A DNA stretch of 64,000 nucleotides from Nitrospira sp. (GCA_024760505.1 CP058931.1:1498001-1562000); one strand, 5' to 3'; positions 26,640-35,204 are shown, numbered from the stretch's first letter. Notes: generated from the letters alone by a model not told the origin. A program made the numbers and translations.

Positions 26640-27584
26640 ATGCAACCAAAATTGACAGCAAAAGCATTGTGTGCGAACAAGGAAGTCGGGAAGATTTCTA
26701 AGGTTATTGTTGATCCACTCTCCCACGAAATCAGCCATGTTATCGTCCAGGAATTGAATGGTCACGGAGCGGAACGCCAAATTCCTATTGGCCAAGTTCA
26801 GGAAGTGGTGAGCGAGGAGGAAGTTGTCCTTCGGTGTTCACCTGAAGAATTCGGTCAATTTCCGGTACTGGAGCGAGACCAGTACGTCACGATTAAGGAA
26901 GTTGAAATTGCGCATTTGGAGGATCATTTGCATGTGGAACCCGGTGAGATTTTGGTTCCTCTTCCTCGGTTAGAGCAAGGGGTTCCCAGGCGCACATTTT
27001 TTACCAATATGACGCATGCGATTGGGACCTTAATTGCCTTGCCCTTAGTGTTTCCTGTGTTGAAGTATCTCATGAAGCCCATGTTCAAGCCCTACGATAA
27101 TGCCTGGTTTTCCGTGGGCAATGTAAAGAAGGTAAATAAAGAGAATGTTGGCTTCCAATTTAAATTTACCCGTGGATTTAAAGAAGCCTTTATGCCAGAG
27201 CAACAGATTGAGAAAAATATCTGGGTGGTCAAGGCGACTCCGGCCGTCCAACAAGCCGTATACGAAGGAAATGATAAGAAGTTTTATGATGATAAGGGAG
27301 ATGTCATCTGGGTCAACAAGTCAAATTCTCCCTATATCGGCTACTCTGGCAAATGTCCTCATCTGGGTTGTGGATATAAATGGAGAAAGACGAAAAACTT
27401 TCCAGATGGGGTATTTTTGTGCCCTTGTCATCTGAGTATTTATGATGAAGCTGGAAAAGTTATCGACGGGCCGGCACCGAGACCGCTCGATGTCCTTCCT
27501 CTGCAAGTTGATGCCGGTGGAGAAGTGAAGATCATTGATGTGGAGTATAAAGCCGGGGTTAATAACCAAATTCGGCTTCTGTAA
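26640..27584 (+). CDS. PRC-barrel/Rieske iron-sulphur fusion protein
   Basis: The 314-residue protein has an unusual two-part build. Residues 1-75 form a PRC-barrel-like domain (VGKISKVIVDPLSHEISHVIV). A membrane helix follows at about 124-145, then a Rieske domain with CPHLGC (Cys239, His241, Cys244) and CPCH (Cys261, His264) that bind a 2Fe-2S cluster. The Rieske part takes electrons from quinol at cytochrome b, the next gene, and passes them to cytochrome c. The usual CPCHGS is CPCHLS here. The start ATG is the first in frame after the previous gene. Confidence 0.88.
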   Translation: MQPKLTAKALCANKEVGKISKVIVDPLSHEISHVIVQELNGHGAERQIPIGQVQEVVSEEEVVLRCSPEEFGQFPVLERDQYVTIKEVEIAHLEDHLHVEPGEILVPLPRLEQGVPRRTFFTNMTHAIGTLIALPLVFPVLKYLMKPMFKPYDNAWFSVGNVKKVNKENVGFQFKFTRGFKEAFMPEQQIEKNIWVVKATPAVQQAVYEGNDKKFYDDKGDVIWVNKSNSPYIGYSGKCPHLGCGYKWRKTKNFPDGVFLCPCHLSIYDEAGKVIDGPAPRPLDVLPLQVDAGGEVKIIDVEYKAGVNNQIRLL

Positions 27585-27612
27585 AAGCCTAGGATGGAAT
27601 GGTGAAAGGCGC

Positions 27613-28725
27613 ATGAAGGAAGACAGTCAAGTCGCAAGTCAACAAAACGCATTCGAAAAGGTTGTTGAATTTGTTGATGAGCGGGTAGGTCTGAAAAATA
27701 TTCAGGCAAAAATGCTGAATGAGCCAATTCCTGGTGGCTCTCGCTGGGCCTATGCTTTTGGCTCTGTATTGCTATTTATTTTTATACTTCAAGTCGTCAC
27801 GGGGATACTGTTGATGTTCTATTATGTCCCCAGTACGGATCACGCTTATGCGAGTACACAATATATCATCCACGAAGTAGACTATGGCTGGTTTCTTCTG
27901 AGTTACCATTTTTGGGGATCCTCTGCCATGGTAGTGATGGTCTTCGCGCATATGTCTCAAGTATTTTTATGGGGTGCCTATAAAAAGCCCAGAGAACTGG
28001 TCTGGTTAGTCGGATTGGCTTTATTTGGCATTGTGATGGGTTTTGGTTTTACAGGTTATCTCCTCCCATGGGATCAGCGCGCATACTGGGCCACAGTGGT
28101 TGGCGTAGAAATCATGGATAAAACCCCAATTGTAGGGGATTTTTTAGCTCGTTTTCTTAAAGGTGGTCCCACCCCAGGGCAAATGACCCTAAGCCGGTTT
28201 TTTGTTATTCATGTCATGGTCTTGCCGGCTGCCTTAGCAGGTCTAGCTGGCCTTCATATTTTTCTTTTTAGAAAGGCTGGGCCCGCAGGTCCATTTAGGG
28301 GCACACCCGATGAAATTAAGGCCAAAACGGATTACTTTTTCCCGCGTCAAATCTGGAAAGATATTGTGGCCATGGCCACGGTTTTTTTAATCATCTGCTC
28401 CCTAGCCTTCATTGAGCCAGTCGTGTTGCTGGAACAAGCGACTCCGGACCCTGGGGATTACCATCCTGAACCGGAGTGGTATTTCTTGTTCTTGTTTCAG
28501 TTGCTTCGTTTGAAAATTTTTGGCGGGGAATTTGGCCAATTCCTCGGAGCTATGGCCATACCAGGGGCATTTATGGCGTTTTTAGCGGCCCTGCCTTTTC
28601 TGGATACAAGTTCAGAGCGAAATATCTTTAAGCGGCCAATGGCTCTGATTGGTTGGACGGTGATTATGGTATTCATTCTGGTGTTTACTGTGTCAGCCAT
28701 TATAAACCGGCACTTTTTAGACTAA
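27613..28725 (+). CDS. Cytochrome b of a bc/b6f-type quinol oxidase complex
   Basis: Core of complex III, 370 residues, binding two b haems and oxidising quinol. His99 and His113 form the first ligand set and His200 and His215 the second; the 14-residue gap in the second pair is the b6-type spacing. The quinol-site motif PEWY is intact (EPEWYFLF). Unlike split b6/subunit IV systems, both halves are in one chain. Start 27613 (GCATGAAGG) is preferred to the frame's earlier ATG, which would overlap the Rieske gene. It lies 28 bases after it, as expected for a Rieske/cytochrome b pair. Confidence 0.93.
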   Translation: MKEDSQVASQQNAFEKVVEFVDERVGLKNIQAKMLNEPIPGGSRWAYAFGSVLLFIFILQVVTGILLMFYYVPSTDHAYASTQYIIHEVDYGWFLLSYHFWGSSAMVVMVFAHMSQVFLWGAYKKPRELVWLVGLALFGIVMGFGFTGYLLPWDQRAYWATVVGVEIMDKTPIVGDFLARFLKGGPTPGQMTLSRFFVIHVMVLPAALAGLAGLHIFLFRKAGPAGPFRGTPDEIKAKTDYFFPRQIWKDIVAMATVFLIICSLAFIEPVVLLEQATPDPGDYHPEPEWYFLFLFQLLRLKIFGGEFGQFLGAMAIPGAFMAFLAALPFLDTSSERNIFKRPMALIGWTVIMVFILVFTVSAIINRHFLD

Positions 28726-28738
28726 TCTCTGGGAACAT

Positions 28739-29632
28739 ATGTCAAATACGAAGTTAGGGCTTTTAGTTTTTTGGCCTACATTCTGGACCGGATTTCCAAT
28801 AAAGATGGTGGTTGCTTTGTTGTTGCTTGCGGCACATATGCATCCATGGGAGGGGAGCGGGCTTTTTCTATTGTTACTTGTCTCAATACCCGTGGATATT
28901 TGGGCTCTTGGTCTATGTGCGAGAACCGTATTTATTGACAGGTTAAAGGTTGATCCGAAACCGGGCATTGGTCTTCATCTTTGGATCCGATGGGTAGTCT
29001 TTAGTGCTTTGGCATTACCGATCATCATGATCGTGGTGTCCACGGTGACGGAAACCACTCAGTCGGTGGTATCCAATATTGTTGAATCTATTAAAGAGAA
29101 TATATTCGTCATTCCGGTCGCTGAACAGATCAGTCTTGAGCTGGTGATGTGGGGGAGTGTGGCGTCTATTGTGCTAATTCTTTGTATATTGGGGTGGCTG
29201 TATGGCCTAGGGTGGCTTGCACAGCCATTTGTAAGAAATGCGACACCGGTAAAAGGGTCAGCAGTGGACCAGGCTAATTTTTGGGATAGCTTACGTATAC
29301 CATCGGATCAACCTCTGCTTTTAACCGCATTTACTGGTGCGGGGGTCGTCCTGGTGTTTCTCTTCTGGGTTCTCCTGCCTGCTACGACGCCACACCCACA
29401 TGAAGAATATGTCTATACTTTTGAAAAAAAAGAAGTGGTCAAAGTTGAGCCACAAAAGGTATTGAAGGAAGCGGAGCAAGTTCTGGCCAACGCGGAGCTA
29501 GTTGTGAATAAGCTTCAGGAGGAAAAGTCTGAAAATCCAGAAACGTCTTCGGAAGCTGGCGACCTTTCACCTAAAGCCAAACAGGAAAATAAGGCTGGAA
29601 AGCAACCTCCAAAGGATGAGGGAAAACCTTAG
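28739..29632 (+). CDS. Uncharacterised membrane protein with charged C-terminal tail
   Basis: 297 residues with about five membrane spans (residues 20-220) followed by an 80-residue hydrophilic tail rich in Lys and Glu (KVEPQKVLKEAEQVLANAE), probably a helix or coiled coil at the membrane surface. No haem or metal motif is seen. It sits between cytochrome b and the second CydA-like gene, 13 bases after the former, so it is likely a structural subunit that joins the two. I do not recognise a family. Confidence 0.72.
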   Translation: MSNTKLGLLVFWPTFWTGFPIKMVVALLLLAAHMHPWEGSGLFLLLLVSIPVDIWALGLCARTVFIDRLKVDPKPGIGLHLWIRWVVFSALALPIIMIVVSTVTETTQSVVSNIVESIKENIFVIPVAEQISLELVMWGSVASIVLILCILGWLYGLGWLAQPFVRNATPVKGSAVDQANFWDSLRIPSDQPLLLTAFTGAGVVLVFLFWVLLPATTPHPHEEYVYTFEKKEVVKVEPQKVLKEAEQVLANAELVVNKLQEEKSENPETSSEAGDLSPKAKQENKAGKQPPKDEGKP

Positions 29633-29698
29633 AAAGGGTTTTGGGGGCTCTGGTGAGTAGCCTTGAACAAAATTTTGAACGATCGAAGGGGGGCCAGA

Positions 29699-31561
29699 AT
29701 GACATCGGCCGGCCAATTACGACACGCAACCGTTGTGCAAGGAATGAATAGGATGCCTGGATTGCTTAAATTTGGAAGTTTTTTGGCCCTTCTCTTTCTC
29801 CCGGCTTTGGCTATGGCGGCTGGAGGTGCTGAAATTCAGGCCATGTCGGTGGAATATCGGGATGTCCCTGGAATCGGTAGCCGTAACCTGGTATGGGTTG
29901 TCGCGCAACAACATTTGTTACTGGCTGGTTTCGTGTTAGGTGTTCCGATTTTTGCCTGGATTTGCGAGTTGGTTGGATGGAAAACCAAGGAACAACGGTA
30001 TGACAAGCTCGCCAAAGAGTTTACAAAGCTCCTAACGTCAGCCTATGCCACCACAGCCCTTTTCGGAGGAATCCTTCTTTTCCTTCTGATCGGACTCTAT
30101 CCAAAGTTGATGGCCTACCTAACCGATATGTTCTTCCCTTCCTTCCTTGTCTATTGTCTGCTCTTCTTATTGGAAACGGCCACCCTTTATATGTATTGGT
30201 ATGGGTGGGATTATATGCAGGGAAATAAAAAGACTTTCCATCTTTTTTTAGGTTTTCTTTTAAATCTTTTTGCCCTTGGAATCATGATCGTCCCCAACTC
30301 ATGGGCAACCTTTCAGGCCAGTCCAGTGGTGGTGGGGGAGGGAGATGCTTGGGCTAGGGCTTGGATGGCTATGCAAAATCCAACCTGGTGGCCTGTCAAT
30401 ATCCATAGATTAATTGCCAACGTGGTGTTGGGTGGATTCATCGTGGGAGCGTATGCCGGTGTCCGCTATTTACTCGCGGTTTCACGGGAAGAGCGGGAGC
30501 ACTACGATTGGATGGGGTATGTCGGAAATTTTATTGGTGTGTTTGGTATGTTGCCCCTCCCATTTGCCGGCTATTGGCTTATGCGGGAGGTCTACCAATA
30601 CAACCAACAAATGGGTATTACCCTTATGGGTGGTTTCTTGGCATGGCTGTTTATCCTTCAGGCTATGCTCATCGGCGTGCTCTTCCTCGGAGCCAACTAT
30701 TATTTTTGGATGGGAATTACCCACCGAATTCCAGGTTCTGAAGGCCAATATAAAAAACCGGTTATGGGGATGTTGATCGTCCTGTTATTGTGTCTTGGTG
30801 TGTGGATGACTCCGCATTCCTTGGTGGCGAGCTTGGCGGAAGCCCAAAAAATGGGTGGCACCCACCATCCTTTACTGGGGGTATTCGGGGTGATGTCCGC
30901 AAAAATGACCGTGTCCAATATCATGATCCTCGTAACGTTTATGAGTTTCATTATGTATTGGCGGGCGGGAAAACAAGAAACCGCAGGATGGGCCAAAGCG
31001 GCCAAGGCTATTATGGGAGGTTTACTGGTTATCGCAGGTATCGCCGTTGTGGTACTTGGGGTGTGGGGGTATTTTGTACCAGCCATTATCCGGATTAATT
31101 ATTTCTCGGTTGCCCAGGTGTTAATTGTGTTGTTCATCATGGTTACGTTCACACCATTAACCGCTTTGTTAATGAAAAGTGCTAAAACGACAACAGAAAT
31201 GGTATGGGGAAAAATGCCCATCCGAGCGGGATATAGTTTGGTTTTAAATGCCGTAATGGTCATTTTGCTCATGTCCCTAATGGGGTATGCACGATCATCA
31301 TCTCGGGTGCACTGGCATATTTATGGCGTCATGAGAGATACCTCGGATTATGCTTATTCCCCTGCGTTAGGGTATGCGGCGGCATTTATGTCCCTTAATA
31401 CATTTGTGTTTTGCCTGATCGTCGCATTTATATTTTGGGTAGCGACCTTGGGGGATAAGGCCAAAGCTCAGCCACCAAAGGGATCTACCATGGAGATTCC
31501 TGGCCATACCGCACCGGCAATGGCTGGTGGTGCACCGAGTTCAGGGGAAAAACTTGAATAG
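29699..31561 (+). CDS. CydA-like (cytochrome bd subunit I-like) membrane protein B
   Basis: Second subunit I-like protein, 620 residues from an ATG preceded by AAGGGGGG; the frame is open 12 codons further but a TTG start there is less likely. It has a signal peptide, then QQHLLLAGFVLG (His72), FLLETATLYMYWYGWD (Glu159) and VNIHRLIANV (His236) as in subunit I. A Glu normally found eight residues before Glu159 is Val. Near the C terminus SRVHWHIYGVMRDT recalls the GRQPW...YGVLRT motif, which is poorly kept in protein A. The long quinol loop is absent. Its tail is Pro, Gly and Ala rich. Likely an oxygen- or cytochrome-facing partner of the complex. Confidence 0.8.
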   Translation: MTSAGQLRHATVVQGMNRMPGLLKFGSFLALLFLPALAMAAGGAEIQAMSVEYRDVPGIGSRNLVWVVAQQHLLLAGFVLGVPIFAWICELVGWKTKEQRYDKLAKEFTKLLTSAYATTALFGGILLFLLIGLYPKLMAYLTDMFFPSFLVYCLLFLLETATLYMYWYGWDYMQGNKKTFHLFLGFLLNLFALGIMIVPNSWATFQASPVVVGEGDAWARAWMAMQNPTWWPVNIHRLIANVVLGGFIVGAYAGVRYLLAVSREEREHYDWMGYVGNFIGVFGMLPLPFAGYWLMREVYQYNQQMGITLMGGFLAWLFILQAMLIGVLFLGANYYFWMGITHRIPGSEGQYKKPVMGMLIVLLLCLGVWMTPHSLVASLAEAQKMGGTHHPLLGVFGVMSAKMTVSNIMILVTFMSFIMYWRAGKQETAGWAKAAKAIMGGLLVIAGIAVVVLGVWGYFVPAIIRINYFSVAQVLIVLFIMVTFTPLTALLMKSAKTTTEMVWGKMPIRAGYSLVLNAVMVILLMSLMGYARSSSRVHWHIYGVMRDTSDYAYSPALGYAAAFMSLNTFVFCLIVAFIFWVATLGDKAKAQPPKGSTMEIPGHTAPAMAGGAPSSGEKLE

Positions 31562-31621
31562 GGATGGAATAAGAGAAAAACTCAAGAGCCATACATCTTT
31601 GAAAAGCATGGGTGAGGAAAC

Positions 31622-32260
31622 ATGAGTGAAGTCGCGCTATTGCAGATAATCGGCATGTGTGTCATTGGGGTGGGAATCCTCATCCTGTTGTTTATTAAGG
31701 GCATGTTTCTTCGGGTGCTTGGTTTCGTCGCGATGGTGTTGGGAGTCTTTAGCTTAATTGCCTTGAGTGTTCCCCAAATGGCGTCCTTGCCTCCTGCGGT
31801 AGAAACCTTCGATCTTGCCAGCGTCAAAAGTCCGGATGATTTGGCCTCCATTGGGCAAAAAATATTTTTTAGTAAGGGACAATGTGCGTTATGCCATTCC
31901 ATTGGACCGAGCGAATCGGCCAGATGCCCTGATTTAAATGGCATTGGAGCAAAACTATCTGCTGAATTTATCTATGAAAGTTTAACCAAGCCTCAAGCTT
32001 ATATTTATTTGGACTATAGGCACGATGGTATTCCAAAAGAATATCCTGCTCAGATGCCCCATATCGACCAGGATCCCATCGGCTTAAGCAAGCAGGAAAT
32101 TTATTCGGTTATTGCGTTTCTCCAAAAAATGAGTGGGGAACCCATCAGTATCAAAGTTGAAGATATAATGGAAACTGTGAAAGAAACAGCCAATTCTTTA
32201 AAGGTGGCTTCGGTCTCCTCTACACTTAAATCCCAATTGCAGAATTTGGCGGATCGATAA
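31622..32260 (+). CDS. Membrane-anchored monohaem cytochrome c
   Basis: 212 residues: two N-terminal hydrophobic spans (about 8-50), then a cytochrome c domain with CALCH, and a likely Met ligand in PAQMPHIDQD. The C terminus is a polar helix. It is 60 bases after the second CydA-like gene, on the same strand. It may be the docking haem for the CydA-like protein, by analogy with caa3-type fusions where haem c is close to the oxidase; this is inference. Confidence 0.85.
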   Translation: MSEVALLQIIGMCVIGVGILILLFIKGMFLRVLGFVAMVLGVFSLIALSVPQMASLPPAVETFDLASVKSPDDLASIGQKIFFSKGQCALCHSIGPSESARCPDLNGIGAKLSAEFIYESLTKPQAYIYLDYRHDGIPKEYPAQMPHIDQDPIGLSKQEIYSVIAFLQKMSGEPISIKVEDIMETVKETANSLKVASVSSTLKSQLQNLADR

Positions 32261-32288
32261 AGGAATAAGCCACAATGAGGAGAATATC

Positions 32289-33017
32289 ATGAAAAGTCCC
32301 ATCATTAGTGGAGCTATCATTCTTGCTGGAATGTTCATATTTTTGAAATTCCTTCTTCCGTTAGTGACGGCACCTCTTCCAGCCAGTTTAATTTACCTTT
32401 ATTTGGCTCTTGTTCTGAGTGGAATTTTGATTTATGGAACCATGAGTGCGCCTTCCTTGGAGGCCATGATGGGGCCAATTTTCAGATTTTTATCGGGGAA
32501 AGGACAGACGGGAGCAGGGCAGATGGCCCGGTTGGCGGTGTTGGTTATGTTCCCTCTTTTGGTGGGGTGGCAAACGTACAGTCGACTGGTCCCTAGCGAT
32601 CTTCCTCCTGCCGAAAACAGGACCATTCATCCGGCCCCGCCAGGTGAATTTGTCGGCTTATCAAATCCATATCCCAAAACCCCTGAGAATATTATGATGG
32701 GGAAAGGCCTGTATGCCGCCTATTGCTCGCCCTGTCACGGTGCAAATTATGATGGAAAGGGTCCAGCGGCCCCTGGCTTTAATCCTCCTCCTGCCAACTT
32801 TAGTGATCCGGGAACTATTGCGCAATTACAAGAGGCGTATTTGTTCTGGAGAATTAAAAAGGGGGGGGTGGGTTTACCTGTAGAAGGAATGCCTTGGAAA
32901 TCGGCTATGCCCAGATGGGAAGAGGAATTGCCAGAAGAGTTTATTTGGAAAATTATTATGGGTGAATATGATGGGGCACACCAATCCCCTCGGACTTGGG
33001 AAGAAGAAGAAGAATAG
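32289..33017 (+). CDS. Membrane-anchored monohaem cytochrome c
   Basis: 242 residues with three or four hydrophobic spans in the first 105 residues, then a cytochrome c domain with CSPCH and a possible Met ligand near GMPWKSAMPRWEE. The C terminus is acidic (EEEEE). The layout of membrane anchor plus single haem is shared with the genes at 25801 and 31622, suggesting repeated use of one design in this complex. A purine-rich leader (AATGAGGAGAATATC) precedes the ATG. Confidence 0.85.
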   Translation: MKSPIISGAIILAGMFIFLKFLLPLVTAPLPASLIYLYLALVLSGILIYGTMSAPSLEAMMGPIFRFLSGKGQTGAGQMARLAVLVMFPLLVGWQTYSRLVPSDLPPAENRTIHPAPPGEFVGLSNPYPKTPENIMMGKGLYAAYCSPCHGANYDGKGPAAPGFNPPPANFSDPGTIAQLQEAYLFWRIKKGGVGLPVEGMPWKSAMPRWEEELPEEFIWKIIMGEYDGAHQSPRTWEEEEE

Positions 33018-33061
33018 ACTCAAGCCAATTATGTTGTGGATGAATGAGTGGAGAATATGAC

Positions 33062-33898
33062 ATGTTGAACGGACTAGGAAGCCTCAGGACACTATCCATT
33101 ATTGGGCTGTTCGGGGTCCTGGGATTTTCGTCAGCTTTTGCCAATGAGCCACCTGCTTCAGATGAGCCAGGTAGTGTCTCGGTTCGATTGTATCAATTAG
33201 AAGGTAGCTTGCCGTCAGAAGACCCAAATTCTTCACAATGGGATTCGGTGCCTAGTTCTGAATTTAACCTGGCGCCCCAGGTGCATTGGCCTCCTAGAAT
33301 CCAGGAGGTGACGGTGAAGTCGGTCAAAGTCAAAGGGGTTCATAATGGCCAAGAACTGGCTATTCTCGTGGAATATGCAGACCCTACCGAAGATGGCGCC
33401 GATGCCGCAGCACTTGAATTTATGGTGGGTGATAAACCAGCTCACTTCGCGCATGGTCAAGAAATGTTGCAGGTTGAAGGGGGACCGGTAAATATTTGGT
33501 TTTGGAAAAATGAAAGTGGCAAGGCAGTTGATATGAGCGCAAAAGGGTTCAAGACCTTGGAAACCCAACCCCATCAGGATGTTCAAGCAAAAGGTGTTTG
33601 GCAGAATGGTATTTGGAAAGTGGTCTTTTCCCGTTTATTGAAAACCGATGATGCTCAGGATGTCCAAGTAGAGGAAGGCGAATGGCGTAATGTAGCATTT
33701 GCCTTTTGGGATGGGGCGGTTGTCGATGGTCTGGTAAAGGAAAAGGGGGGCCAGAAAGCCGTCTCCACTTGGTGGTATGTTCGGGCAGAACCGAGTGCGG
33801 ATAATTCCATTTTTGGTTGGGTCATTTTGGGGTTAGCCCTCGCAGCGGCCTTTGAATTGGTGATAGTCAGAAAACTGAGAAAGGGGCAATCAGTATGA
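33062..33898 (+). CDS. Ethylbenzene dehydrogenase gamma-like haem b protein
   Basis: Resembles the haem-binding gamma subunit of DMSO-reductase family enzymes (ethylbenzene dehydrogenase, and the NxrC of nitrite oxidoreductases). A signal peptide is followed by a beta-rich domain with QVHWPPR-, LAILVEYADPT- and PVNIWFWKNE-type segments, and ends in one C-terminal membrane helix (IFGWVILGLALAAAFELVIV) that anchors it to the membrane. Start 33062 has GGAG eight bases upstream; 33044 is the alternative. The final base overlaps the next gene. In a complex III context it could bridge to a periplasmic donor such as nitrite oxidoreductase; that is inference. Confidence 0.8.
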   Translation: MLNGLGSLRTLSIIGLFGVLGFSSAFANEPPASDEPGSVSVRLYQLEGSLPSEDPNSSQWDSVPSSEFNLAPQVHWPPRIQEVTVKSVKVKGVHNGQELAILVEYADPTEDGADAAALEFMVGDKPAHFAHGQEMLQVEGGPVNIWFWKNESGKAVDMSAKGFKTLETQPHQDVQAKGVWQNGIWKVVFSRLLKTDDAQDVQVEEGEWRNVAFAFWDGAVVDGLVKEKGGQKAVSTWWYVRAEPSADNSIFGWVILGLALAAAFELVIVRKLRKGQSV

Positions 33899-34932
33899 AA
33901 CGGGTAGCGGGAGGCGGTCGCGATATGACAGTCATCGGGTTGGCCGTACTCGGAATAACCTTCACGCTATTTTCTGGCTGTGCGCTTTTTGAAGATGAAA
34001 GAACTGCGAAAGGTCGAAAGCTCTATAACCACTATTGTAGTCATTGCCATGGGGAGACCGGACAACAGGGGGAAGGATTCAATTGGGAGCGCATGTCGGA
34101 TCCCCGACCTAAAAATCTCGCATCTACGGCCGAAATGTCCACTTTCAGTGATGAGGAAATTTTCCATACCGTTTATCGGGACATGAAAGATACAACGGAT
34201 CAAAAAGTTATTGATGATGAGAACTATTTTGCAGTACCCACTATGCCTACATTTAAGTATACGTTATCGGAGGAAGAAATCTGGTCAATTGTGGGATACG
34301 TACGAACCCTTCACGGGATGTCGCTGAGCTATGATTTGGAAACCAGAAAGAAAGAATTAGAAGAGGCATTGCAGGTGGCGCAGCAAGAGATGGAAACCAC
34401 AAAGGCAGCCTATGAGGCAGCCACCGAAAAGGCAGAGGCCGTGCAAGCAGCCTATGAAGAAACGTTAACTGATGAGCAGCTTGAAAGCTACGAACCCAAA
34501 GAAGTGACAATTCCTGAAGAAGCCGTGTTTCTTGCTGCCAATGAAAAATATGAAACGGCAAAAGCCGCCGTTGATAATTTTTTAAAACGACCGAAAAAGC
34601 CACAAATCCCACGACCTGATCTTTCTATAGCTGAAGAAGAACGTGCGGCCCAAGCAAAACTGGGAAAACAGTTATATAATGATAAATACGGATGCCAGGG
34701 ATGTCATAGTCTCAACGATGAAGGTGGGGTGGTCGGCCCGGCATTGGATCGAGCAGGTTTTCGTCTCAATCCTACATGGGTCTATCGATGGATTCTATAT
34801 CCTCAAGCCATGAAAAAACATACCAGGATGCCAAATTTGGGGATTTCAGAGCAAGATGCAAAGGCACTCACGTATTACCTAGGTACCCTCCAGGCCCCAA
34901 AGTCTGAAAATCAGAGTTCAACATCAGAATAA
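33895..34932 (+). CDS. Dihaem cytochrome c lipoprotein
   Basis: 345 residues with two separate cytochrome c domains: CSHCH near residue 50 and CQGCH near residue 267, each with a possible Met ligand (TMPTFKY and RMPNLGI). Between them is a helical, Glu/Ala-rich segment. A lipobox (TLFSGCALF) marks it as lipid-anchored. It overlaps the haem b protein by the ATGA arrangement, so the two are translated together. Last gene of the cluster; a short hairpin and T-run follow. Confidence 0.87.
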   Translation: MKRVAGGGRDMTVIGLAVLGITFTLFSGCALFEDERTAKGRKLYNHYCSHCHGETGQQGEGFNWERMSDPRPKNLASTAEMSTFSDEEIFHTVYRDMKDTTDQKVIDDENYFAVPTMPTFKYTLSEEEIWSIVGYVRTLHGMSLSYDLETRKKELEEALQVAQQEMETTKAAYEAATEKAEAVQAAYEETLTDEQLESYEPKEVTIPEEAVFLAANEKYETAKAAVDNFLKRPKKPQIPRPDLSIAEEERAAQAKLGKQLYNDKYGCQGCHSLNDEGGVVGPALDRAGFRLNPTWVYRWILYPQAMKKHTRMPNLGISEQDAKALTYYLGTLQAPKSENQSSTSE

Positions 34933-34950
34933 CCTCCCAACGGTCCATTC

Positions 34951-34988
34951 TCTTCTTGAGAAGTGTCTTTTTTGGCTAAACCTTAGCC
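34951..34988 (+). terminator. Possible terminator after the respiratory cluster
   Basis: A short stem CTTC/GAAG (34952-34963) is followed by a T-run at 34968-34973. A second hairpin GGCTAA-ACC-TTAGCC lies at 34974-34988. Stems are short, so this is tentative. Confidence 0.35.
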
Positions 34989-35011
34989 TAACAAGATACT
35001 CTTCTATTATT

Positions 35012-35204
35012 TTATTTCCAGCCAGGAACCTGTAAACGCCGATAGGTCGGAAGATCTAAAGCATCGGGAAATGCCCCTGGTGACCATGGCATGGCAGGGT
35101 AAAAATTAGAAAAACGAAGATGAGTGCCTAAGTTTCGAGTGAGGTATTTGGCAAATAAATAAAAGTAAACGGTCGATTTATAGTCTTTTCCAAATGTACC
35201 TATC
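35012..35204 (-). pseudogene. Open frame after ubiA without a usable start
   Basis: On the minus strand a second frame runs on past the ubiA stop to TAA at 35012-35014. It encodes about 63 residues rich in aromatics (for example KDYKSTVYFYLFAKYL and DLPTYRRLQVPGWK). Codon choice looks protein-like. No ATG, GTG or TTG occurs in frame before an internal Met late in the segment. It may be a frameshifted fragment, a start-less remnant, or part of a gene translated from an unusual codon. AGGAGG lies just before an ATG at the end of ubiA, but in the wrong frame. Confidence 0.35.
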
